Shown: piece by piece, positions 37,143 to 47,779 of the stretch
Position numbering within the stretch: position 1 is the stretch's first letter
Layout of the letters: every line of letters begins with the position of its first letter
Source of the DNA: Sphagnum compactum
Taxonomy: Eukaryota > Bryophyta > Sphagnopsida > Sphagnales
Direction: 5' to 3'
DNA: 64,000 nucleotides
NCBI GenBank assembly: GCA_965153455.1
Contig: OZ234495.1
Location: 9,606,875-9,670,874, forward strand
Program-made: the position numbers and the translations under genes
The notes under the pieces: generated by a model
Told to the model about the DNA's origin: nothing
Databases searched by the model: none
The model's input: only the letters and a program-made list of their open reading frames with translations

Positions 37143-38193
37143 TAAATTTTCAAGATGACATGTAGAATCTGGCAAAATCTACATATTTTGAAATTTTCAT
37201 ATTTATTTAACAATGATTAACACAAAACATGTGATTAATTGGGGCATCTATATGATTTTTAATAATAAGTTACAAAATATTTCAATCAAAAATTCTTTCA
37301 TATGAAAAAATGAAAAAGGACTAAAAAAATTCATAATCTTTTGTAAAGTAATCCCGTTGCTCCTTTGTGTGTGTTTGCACCCTCGTGGTGAATGAATAAA
37401 TAATAAACTTTAGGAATGACATTATTTACTTGCAAACTAAAAATGTGAATCACCTTCGCTTGGAGGTAAGGAGCAATATGTTGGAATTACAACATTATTA
37501 TCGTTTTTGGTGACACATTCCTTCAAGTAGGTCTACTTGGTATGTTGTCACCACCACATCACAATACATTATTTTTCAAATTACATTTGAAAGAGGTGTA
37601 ATTTCCAATTGTGTAGTGAACCATGCCTATTGCCCTTCTAATTTACAATCTTTTAGTAGAATGTTAGGTGAATATTTATTGTTAATAGTTTGATTAGTTC
37701 TTGAAATCGTTTTAAAAGTTCAAATAATGTTTGGACAAAGCTCACACTTATTCAATACAACCTTAATTTTTTTTGAAAAGACTAGTTCCATGCACCAATA
37801 CCTTGTAATGATGCTAAAGGATAGATAAAATCACAATTATAAAAAACAAGCTACCCCATGAGCCTAAAGCCTTAGCTTAGAGCCTAGAGTTGGAACTTGG
37901 GATGGTAAAATGTCTTTTCTTCTATACACATGCAAGTAAAACCTAAAAATTTAATCGCAAAATGAATGTTGTACTAATAAACTCAAAAACAACATGGGGA
38001 TGAATGTAATCATTCATTTAATGTATGGATGAATTTTTTTTGTGCATTTAGTACATGTTTTTAATAAATAAAATTTCCATTATAGATGGATTTCATGGCT
38101 GTGGGTTAAAATGCCATTATTTTAAAAATGTCTTAACTATATAACCATTATTATGCTAACATCCACCCCATGGTCATTGTTGTTTTCAATTTT

Positions 38194-38580
38194 TATTTAT
38201 TTATTTATTTATTTCCGGGTAAGCTGACCAAGTGTCGTTAACAACAATGGGTTTTTTCCTCCCCCTCTTCTAAAAGTGCCATAACTTCTTTCAAAACTAT
38301 TTATAATAATCGTCATTAACAACAATGGGTTTTGAATGTTTAAAATATTTTTAAACTACGTAATGTCATTAGTAATAATGGGTTTTTGAAATAAACTAAA
38401 ATTCAATTTTAGGCACCTTAATTAACTTTCTTTAAACAATTTACTATTATAGATGACAATGGAGTTTTTTTAACAATTATTTATTTTCAAAGCACCCAAG
38501 TTTTTCATGAAATAAATATATAATGTTGTTGACAACAATTGGGCGCAGGGGGGGGGGGAGGGGGGGGCCGGGGGGGGTGT
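38194..38580. repeat. Motif array and simple repeats
   Basis: Begins with a TTTA run at about 38194-38212. A short motif near GTYRTTAACAACAATGGGTTT recurs in diverged form at about 38234, 38311, 38366, 38450 and 38527, 55-85 bases apart. It ends in long G-runs at 38548-38577 interrupted by A and CC. Confidence 0.45.
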
Positions 38581-39089
38581 GACATTCCATGACAATGTTT
38601 TTTGAAATGCTTAACATTGTTCATGAAGATGATTTCTTAAACAAAATTTTTAAAATCAGTAATGGTCCCATCATCATAGTTTCCCCCACTATCATAATTA
38701 CATTATCCATAATTATTAAATGACATTCAAGTTTGATATATTAATATTTGGACAACAAATGAAGATGGATATAAATAATTTTGAGTTTATTTATCTTCCA
38801 ATCAAAGATGAATTTCATCCAATGATTTATGTATTTAATCCAAATCATAAATGACATTCATCCATATGAAATCATTCATCTATGGACATATTCATCTATG
38901 TAGGTGAATTAAAATCACATTAAATTTTAAGTTCCAAGATCAAGCTTCACGTTCATGCACAACCATCTTCCAATTATAACATGTATATTTGTAACTAATC
39001 ATAGATAAGCGAATTGGTAGAATTTCATGATTCATTTGCATTGACATTATGAAACCAACTTCTATAGGCAACAAGACTGTGATTGTCAC

Positions 39090-40993
39090 CTTTCAAGTTC
39101 TTGAAGTCCATAAGGACCTTCTCATAACAAAGAAGTGCTTCACCATCACGACCAAGTGCAAGCAAACAATCTCCGATGCTTGAGTTTGTTGTTGCCACAT
39201 CAACCTAGGTAGTACACACAAAAAGCATTACACACGCACACACAAATCAGTTTGACCATAAATCAAGAAACAAAAACAGAGCAAGAATTACACAACCTGT
39301 GAATCAGGATCACATCTGATTCCAGGTGAAAGATCACAGTAACAAACTTGTCCAAAGAAGTGATCTCTGTGGAGCCATCCTTGGACGTGAGCAACAAGTT
39401 TTTACCTCCTCGGCATGTTCAACAAAGATGGAATTGGCATACACCAAACTGTCCAAAGCCTTGCCATGGTCTCCTTCTGCAGTATGGATGGTGGCAAGAA
39501 GCTTGCGGTCTCGAGCTTCCTCCAATGATCCAGAGTCACAGTGGTTTGTATGGATCAGTAAAGCATGCCCACACATCTCCTTGGCATCTACAAACTCCAT
39601 TGCCTGCAAGGTACCACCACAATAATGATCCAGAACTGTTCAACATCTGTTTCAAGACAATTTGCAGGAGAACTTGTACAATGGACGAAGACAGAAGCGA
39701 AAGGAAACATAAGGAAGAAGAAGAAGAAGAACCAGAACAACAAGGACAAGAAGATGATGAGAAACAGAAACCTGTAAGTGTGCTTCTGCAATGTAGTTAC
39801 AAGTTTCTGCCACACTAAGATCAAATTCTCCAACAACTGATTTCTGGACTTGCAGAGCAGCATGGTAAGATTGTAACGCAGGTCCTTGTTTGCCTGCTAG
39901 ATTCAAGGTATCACCAAGCTGCATATGGCCAGCAAAGATGGCCAAAGCATGCTCCTCACCTTGAGTCATATCAGGAATGGTGAGAGAGCGCTCAAGAACA
40001 CTCACAGCATCTTCATACTGCCCAAGCTGGCAATGCAAAGCAGCTAGTACATGAAGACTGATGACCAGATTCAAACTGGAGGACTCTCCATCATCATGAT
40101 GAGCTTCTTTGCCCTCGTAGTATTTCACAGCACGGATGCAATACTCCAGTCCTTTCACTGGGTTCTCTCCAGAGGCATGAGCCTTGGCAATCTTAATGAG
40201 GTAAGGACCCACATTGCTGTCTATGGCTGGTCCTTCATCCTTCATGTAAGCATCTAGAAATGCAATGGGGATTGACTTGTGAGTGCCAACTTCTGCACTA
40301 CTGAGAGCAGCAAGACAGTGGCTGTTGCTGCTGTTGAGAGTGGGATCGGTTGCAACGTTCCTGTGTAAGATTCCCCCCTGCCTTTTCTTCTTTACCAAAA
40401 TATCTTTCAATGCAGCTGGGGTTTGGAGAGTAGTCCTTTGATCGTAATCTTCTTCATCGTTTGGAGCTTCGAACCCAGTGTGGGAAGCAATTTTCTTCTC
40501 ATCGTAAGTCTTTGAGCACATACCTCTGTACAGCCGATGATATCTCGTGATCATCATCATGGGATTCTTCTTCTTCTTCTTGAAGTCCCAGCCTCAATTC
40601 CTCGACTTTGTCATTCACCATTCTTCCATTTTGAAACACCACCACGATGTTGTCGTCAAGACTACAAGTCTTGTCATGATGAGCTTGTCCAATTTCGCCA
40701 TCTATGTCCTGTTGGAGAAAATCTTGAGAAGATTTCTCATTCGCAAGTACTTTCGACCCCGTGGGCTTTGTCTTCTTCTCATGAGGCATCGACGACGCCT
40801 TCTTGGGCAAATCTTTTGGTGGCGACAATCTTGGAGAGATTTTGGAAGACGATTTCTTGAACGATCTCCATGGTGACTTCTTCGCTACTAGTGTTGTTGT
40901 AGTTTTGGGATGAACTTGTGCAACCTGTACTGGATCGGCGGTGGTGGTGAGTACACCACCACTGCCAATGTCTGCTATCACCACACTAGACAA
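39090..40993 (-). CDS. KLCR: Kinesin-light-chain-related (KLCR/CMU) TPR protein, 3' part not found
   Basis: Exon 1 runs to 39772 (AEAHLQ, then GTTTCT donor). Exon 2 is 39603-39406 and exon 3 39204 to about 39090; both joins are phase 0. Tetratricopeptide repeats match plant KLCR1-3 (VGPYLIKIAKAHASGENPVK, LHVLAALHCQLGQYEDAVSV, FAGHMQLGDTLNLAGKQGPA, then ATTNSSIGDCLLALGRDGEA). In Arabidopsis these proteins anchor cellulose-synthase tracks and IQD scaffolds to cortical microtubules. The N-terminal part is basic and disordered, from MSSVVIADIGSGGV at 40993. Its frame stops at 40499, while the TPR frame, which holds the family motif LYRGMCS, opens at about 40560. Thus either a frameshift lies near 40530-40565 or translation starts downstream. 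The C-terminal TPR repeats are absent: after NLKGDNH the sequence becomes AT-rich repeat. The gene may be truncated or may continue past a long intron. Confidence 0.75.
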
Positions 40994-41124
40994 GAGTGAT
41001 TAATTCTTGCACCGAGTCTCAGATGGCCACCGAGTTGTCCCCGCATCCATCACCGCATCTGGCATTGCCTCAAAACTCGTGGACGAGTGGGGAGGCATTT
41101 GGACCCAAAAAACTCACAATCCAC

Positions 41125-41125
<1 letters not shown>

Positions 41126-41172
<47 letters not shown>

Positions 41173-41455
41173 CCGTCAACCTGATCTTGCAACCTGATCT
41201 TGCAACCTGATCTTGCAACCAGCAAACTAACGACACACAAAACAAAACCCCAAATGGCACTAAAAAACTTGCAAATGCTGCAAGCTCACAGGTTGTAAGA
41301 GAGCTCTAAACTTCTCCTTCACCAGAGATTCCAAAAAATTCTTTTCCTACAACCTTGATACCAGCAACACTGAAGCAAAACTACGAAAGAAGAATTCGAT
41401 TTTCAAATTTTGTCCCTACAACCTCGATAGGAGCAACACTGAAGCAAAACTAAGA
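41126..41455. repeat. Simple and short tandem repeats upstream of the KLCR-like gene
   Basis: (GA)n at 41126-41168, then three perfect copies of AACCTGATCTTGC at 41178-41216. A further two-copy repeat with AGCAACACTGAAGCAAAACT lies at about 41358 and 41431. They lie in the likely 5' UTR or promoter. Confidence 0.75.
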
Positions 41456-43550
41456 AACCCAGAAAAAACACGAGAATTGGAGTTGTTGATCAGGCTGTTT
41501 GTGAAAGAAAGGAGGAGAAAGAACAGAAATTGCAGAATTTTAGATCTTCAGCAGTTTGAGAAGGACAAAAGAGCAGACATGGTTTTTGATCAGCAGCAGT
41601 TTGTGCAAGAAGAAGCTAAGAATGTAGTAGGCATGGTTGGAGAGAGAGAGAGAGAGAACGAGAACCAGCATATGATGATAAGAACTAGGGGTGTGTCAGT
41701 GGTCTTCAGAGAGATTCAATGATTGTGTAGGAAGACCTTCAACAATGACAGAGGATATATATCCTTACAACTAAGCAGAGATGGGCACTGGAAATATTTT
41801 ATATGGCTGCTGCCTTGCCTAGTTTGCTCACTCTCTCAAACTTCAAACAAAAAGGAATTTTCAGCTGAAGAAAAGGAATAGTTCCTAGCTAGACTTTTTA
41901 CTTCTTCAATTGGGTATCATTCATTTGGCTTATTTGGATCTCCAGGAGTGAATGAAAAAGGTTCACTAAATCCATTAGAAAAAAACTTAGCAATAGATTA
42001 CGAAGTGCATCCTCTCTTTAGTGTGTACACTGGCAACGTCTTCCATGTTCTCAAAGTGTTTGTTTCTTTTTCATACTAACTTAAAGTTTGGCAGGATTTC
42101 ATCGTCGTCTGTTAGATTGTTCCAAATTTGAGAGGTTGTTACCAAAAAGCAAAGCAGCAGAAACAAAAAGGGAGCATGAAAGTGGGAGGGAGTTTTTAAC
42201 TTTTTTTTTCCCACTTGTGTGTATCAGCAGAACACCAGTGTCAGTAGGTTCCAAATTTCAGATCTTGGTTGCTACCAAAAAGGGAATCAGCAAAAAAAGG
42301 AAAGAGATGGTAGTACAGTTCTTCCCTGACTAGGTACGAGAGAGGTCAAGAAAGTGATGCGCCAACACTGTCATTGCTGTTGTTGATAGATGGCACATAA
42401 TGCAACAATCATAGCATTTGTGGGGCCTCTCAAATGCAAATTTGCAGTTTGTAAAATGAACTTCCAAGACCTTTAATAACGTGCACACTCAACTCCATGG
42501 ATTTTCCTGGAATCCTTGAACAGCAATAGTCTGGAAGCAGAATAGGCTACTCCGAGGGCCGGGCATAAACTACAATACCTGACAAGAGTCCTTTTCTATT
42601 ATGTGGGTATTTATCATGTTGTGCGGTTCCTTGATAATAACTCATGTGCTGGTTTCTTTTAATTTTTAGAAATAAAAGAACCTCCAATTCTTGGTTTTTT
42701 GAATATTTTCAAAGAACTGAGTTTTTTCATGAAAGAACCAGCAAAGAACTGGTGGTTTAGGGTCCGTTCCTTGACATGGTGCTTTGACCTTGGTTAAAGG
42801 TCCAAATCGGTCCAATGATTCTTGAGAAGCACTGGACAAGGGCCCCAAGCAGTTTTGTTTTTTTTTTTGTTTTTTGGGAATCACCCAATAGTGGTATATT
42901 TTACATGCTGGTAGAGCAGAACAACCTCGCTGAAAATTCCAGGCTGAATATTTGTTACCATGTTTTGATCAGAAATCTCATTGAGTCAATACGGGGTCCA
43001 ATAGATTGCTTTCAGCATGCTCTACAAATGTGAAAATACATTGCCAACCTAATAATCAAGTCAAGGTCATGCAAGTGCTCATAGGTCTTTCGAGGATGAT
43101 TGCAAGTTTGATGTCATTGTGTGTACTTTCCTCGATATTGTCTATCCTTGTGCACACATTAGGGATTTACAGATGCCAGTTGCACTGGAAGATAGTAGAT
43201 ACAAAGCTACAACCAGAAGCTCAAACTGTCATGCACACTCAAGACATAAGACAATTCTTGAACTCTTCCTAAAGTCGATCTATCATCTGATACAGGAATG
43301 AACATGGCAAATTCAATGAGGCTAATGAATTTCCCATTTTTATATCCTATGACGTGACCTATTTGTCAAATTGGACATTTAGTCAAGTTGATAAAAAAAA
43401 TGACTACCTTCATCAAAATGGCCAATGGTTTTTAGTCAATTAGAACATTTGTCAATTTGACAAAGCAAAATGACATCTTTAATCAATATAGGACAATGGT
43501 GTTTTAATCAAATGGGACATCTTATGCTATTCAATAGGCAAAAATAACTC
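41456..43550. other. Intergenic, nothing assigned
   Basis: Open frames at 41477-41722, 42088-42333 and 43006-43272 have no family resemblance, and the first crosses a GA run. There is no sign of the missing KLCR exons, which would have to lie on the other side of the gene. Confidence 0.45.
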
Positions 43551-43559
43551 AAACTAGGT

Positions 43560-44225
43560 TAGGCAATAGCTTAGACCTACCTACATACCAATTCATTTAC
43601 TTACCTACCTATCTATCTCCTATGACATACCTAACTACTTCCTATGACTTACTTACTTACCTACAAATTTATTTACCTACCTAATTACCTATTTCAATCT
43701 TCCCACCTACCTACCTACTAGCTACCTATTAATTACTTAACGTTTTATTTACTTACATAACGTATGATTTGAAATAAATAAGTAAAATAAAAAACTTGGT
43801 AAGTTTTGTCAACTTTGGAAAGTGTAATCCATCGATAAGGACTTGAATTATCATTGGAGAGGTGAAAGGTTCAATTATTAATACTTGCAATTTATATACA
43901 TGTTTAAAGGGTTAGGATTAGGTAGGCTAAGTTAAGTTAAAAAGGTTAGGTAGGTTAGGTTAAATTAGGAAGGTTACATAAATTATGTTAAGTTAGGCGG
44001 TACCTACTTAAACCTACCTACCTACTTGCCTTTTTATGACCTATTTAAACCTATATATTATGTACACACAAAAATATATATTTAATAATAATCCAAAAAA
44101 TAAAGGTAGAAATTTGACTAGTCAAATGGTCCGCTATCCATTAATCAAAAGGATTAATCAAATGGTCGAACATTTTACCCTTAAAAACCCACCCGTTTCA
44201 GTTAGGTTAGGTAGGTCCAAATCAA
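43560..44225. repeat. Strand-switching TACC / GGTTA simple-repeat block
   Basis: From about 43560 to 43735 the plus strand is rich in ACCTACCTA units. Around 43910-44000 it switches to TTAGGTAGGTTAGG units, then back to ACCTACCTACC at about 44008-44030, and ends with GTTAGGTTAGGTAGGT near 44200. The complementary halves could fold into long imperfect hairpins. Confidence 0.6.
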
Positions 44226-44491
44226 CTTGTTCAAATTGATAGGATGTTTTTTTGACACTTTTTCAAATAGGGTCCTTTTAAACTTCATTCTTAAATTAAA
44301 AAACCATGAATTGGAGTGGTGAGGCATGTGAACTACCAATCGATCCAACACATGGCAACAAAAAGACATGGTAGATAGATTATAATTGACTAGTAAAAAA
44401 ACATATCAATGTTTTGCGAAGGATATACTTTGGTAAGTATCAATGAATCCCATTATTCAAAAATGAAATCTGAAAATGAATACAATAAGTT

Positions 44492-44740
44492 GTAGCCTTG
44501 GTGCATATTGATCTTGTTGGTGCATTTAACACCAAGTCTTTAGGATACATGAATTATTTCATCGTTTTCAAGGATGACAACTCAACATTATGAGTATTTT
44601 TTTACATTCCCAAGAAGTTTTAACCTCTAGAATGCTTTAAAAGCTAATATATTTCAGTAATTAAAATGAGATACTAGCAAAATAATGGGAGTTCCAACAT
44701 ATCTAACAAGGGTGGAAAGTTCATTGAAAAAATGATCTAA
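44492..44740 (+). pseudogene. Ty1/copia integrase fossil
   Basis: The plus-strand frame reads LVHIDLVGAFNTKSLGYMNY then FIVFKDDNS, a TGA stop, and VFFYIPKK. This matches the copia integrase core around its first catalytic Asp. A decayed NKGGKFIEK follows, where the family has the second Asp region. No LTRs were found. It is much older than the element at 8-13 kb. Confidence 0.5.
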
Positions 44741-44749
44741 AATGATCTT

Positions 44750-47700
44750 GCATACACTGAATGCAAACATAAAATGATTCCAATTATGCCCTTGAATAGA
44801 ATGGAAACATGTTTTTTTTCATTTTTTTTCCTTTTGACCCCTCCTATTTCATTAGTGCATAACTTTTTCATTTTTGTTCAAATTGAACGATTTAAACTGC
44901 TTTGTAATAGCCTTCTGAAGTTCTACAAATCATCCCGTAATTCTAAATGTAATAAAGTAATATTTAAGGATTTTTGGAGGGGTTTAGAAATAGGCTATGA
45001 GTTGTTTAGTTGAGAATTTTTTGTAAAAACAACCCCCTTACTTGGGGGGTTGTAATTTTCTCGCCTCTAATCCATTTTTGCTGATTTTTAATGCAGCAAA
45101 TGCGCCAAAAGGAAGGCTCCATCTAATCTTTGGACACCATAAACAATGGTGCCTTCCTCCAAAAATGGCGAACAAACCCTACCTTAATTGTTTGGACACC
45201 AACCTACTTACCTTAGTTTATAACTTCTTGTTTATAACTAGCCACCTAGGCAACACCTATGTTAAAAATTTAAATATGTCCAAAAAAAAAAATTCTCTCT
45301 CAAAAATGACAATTTTTTTTTAATTTCAAAAAAATCCTTCACACAAACCATAAATCTTTCTTTATGCATTTTCATCAATTTTTTTAAAACTTTAGATTTT
45401 AAACTATCCCCTAACTTGGGATGCAAAAAGAAAAAAAATGAAAATTCAATAACTGGTTTGTGAGAATGTGAAAATCAACTGTTATTACATTTGTGAAAAT
45501 CAACATGTTTGAAAACCAACTGACTTTTTAAAAATTTAAAAATTGATACTTGACCAAGTTTTTAGCAGGTAAAAAAACCAAAGCAGTTCTCACAAACCTA
45601 TGTGAAAACCGGAAGAGATCAATTTTCTCAAAAATGTGAGAACCACCTAAAACTAAAAAAAAACCCCAAATCTTAATCATTTTTAAGGAAAAGAAAAGTG
45701 AAAACGCATTTCGGGTGAATCACCTTTCACCAAAAAACAAGTGATGTATAACAAATATCATGTTAAATTTTCATGACATCCTTTCGCTACCCTAAAAATA
45801 AACAAAAAACTTCAAAATTTGCAAAAGAACATTTTGGAACCCAAAGTTAATTTTGATCCAATAGTTAGATGAAGAAGATTGAATAAATCAATGTACTTAA
45901 AATATATAACTTACATTTTTGAAACAACCATAGGGCTTCGTGTTTGTGATTCATGAAACATTACCAAATAAATAAATAAACAATGCAAAGTTCACCTATA
46001 AAACCTCCTCCTCTTTCATATGGTAGTGGGTTTTTTGTAAAAAGAAGACATAATTATGAATTTATTACAAACAAGTGTAAAAATCACATTTTTTTAATGG
46101 ATTCTCAATCAAAAACTCTAAAATTCTGAATGGTCCTGAATTTCATTGATGTATATCAATGCCATTCACCACAAAAAATGTCAACAAAAAATTACACCCA
46201 TAATTGTAGTTTTCAAATATATATGTAATTTTTCATATTATGTGACAATAATATTTCATCACATACATATTCCATACATTCAAGTTCTTCAAGGTTTTTA
46301 AAAAAGTTTTGATTAATTTAAATATAAAACTAACCAAATATACTGAAAACAAGTCAAAAATTCCAATATTTGATCTCCATACATTACAAAAAAACTAAAT
46401 GCAAAAATATTGTATTTGTGACAAGTTTCTTGGGGTTTAATGCTTATGCTCAAAAGTTAAATAATGTAGTACAAAATTGAAGTGTCATTGAAAATTGACT
46501 CAATATTTTGACATTTAAAAATAGTAATTTCCTTAAAATTCATCTTTTCAAATTCATATCATGGATGCCAACACCATGGAGTTCATTCATGACTTGTAAT
46601 GAACTTGTACTTAACTCCTAATTTAGTTTCAGTCACATTAACACACTTTGCCATTGTTGTGAAACTATTGTATTTCATAGAGATAGATAGACAGTTAGAT
46701 AGATAGAAAGACATTATATGTACACACATTTTACTAACACATGTACAATGTATTCTTGTATTGTCCCATGGGATACAATACCATAGTACCTTGGTAGCTT
46801 CAACACTAATTTATATTAGTTTCACAAATGTTTGAAAGTTTCAAAAATTGGTTTTTTCAAAGAACAAGATTTTGCGAAGGAAGACATTGAATATCCAGAG
46901 AGGAATGTTTTATTTGTGACAATGAAAATTTCAAAATTAAATAATTATTTGACAAATGTGTGTGAAAGTTGCCAAGGTACAATGGGTACTCACTTGATTT
47001 TCTCAGCTTTTCCAACAAATGGTTTTGTTTCCTGAAGCTGTCATGCTGCAGAACCTTGCCTACAACTTGGTTGTCATGATGTACACAACCATGAACTTTG
47101 CTCAATTCCTTCAATCTCCTGCTTAACTTGGAATAGGGCATGTCTAACCTAAGTTTGGCTTAGGAGCTCAATCTCTAAACTCTATGAAAACTTGGTCTAA
47201 GTAACTACCCATTAAAACATCCAATTAGCTCTGGAACAAGGAAATCTGAAAAGATGGGTAAGATTTATCATTCCTTGGTCTATTGTTCCATCCAAACCCA
47301 TATGAACAAGCAGAGTGAATTCTTTGGTCAGGATTCACATCTCTCAGCTTCAAGCAGCAGAAATGCAGGGGAAAAAAAAAGACTTGAAGAAAACATGCAT
47401 AAAGCCATCTAGGTATGGCAAAACTTACCATCTCTTACACGAAAGTTCTTAAGTGTGGAATGAAGAAGAGTACCAGCTGCAGACTCTAAATCTCTGCTTC
47501 TTGTTCCCATGTCCAGCAATATAAGGTTTCCCATGGAAGGCCAATTTCATAAAGACACTACCTGATTGAGAAACAAAGGTATTTTGAGCAGATTCCTGAT
47601 CAGTACCTAAACTAAGAAATCTAGGAGTTGATGAAAAAATCAAGCTGTAATTTGTCAAGTTCAGGAAGGAACTACAGTCATGGCTTGGCAAGGAATTTCT
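44750..47700. other. AT-rich intergenic, nothing assigned
   Basis: Very AT-rich, with short frames only and A-runs. A GATA-like run (AGATAGATAGACAGTTAGAT) sits at 46680-46700. No coding or RNA feature is supported. Confidence 0.5.
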
Positions 47701-47779
47701 GTTTGGCAAAATCTGTTGTATATTGTGAGCTTCTTCTGCAAGGGGCATGACTCATCATTCCAGGAGGTTTGATTAAACT

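Larger units (their letters stand above)
28700..38930. other. AT-rich gene desert of old repeats
   Basis: About 10 kb, very AT-rich, with no recognisable exon. A decayed frame at 29013-29375 (plus) looks like an old retroelement fragment but could not be assigned. Segments around 31410-31460 and 32870-32930 resemble each other (TTACACCAA...GGYAAAACAT), as do 31850-31890 and 32935-32965 (CATGCAAAATATT), showing that old repeated DNA makes up part of the block. The small MITE and motif array inside it are listed separately. Confidence 0.55.

Noticed and set aside
41126-41216. CRISPR-like array (GA run plus three 13-base repeats)
   Set aside because: Perfect head-to-tail 13-base units without spacers in a plant nuclear context; a minisatellite.
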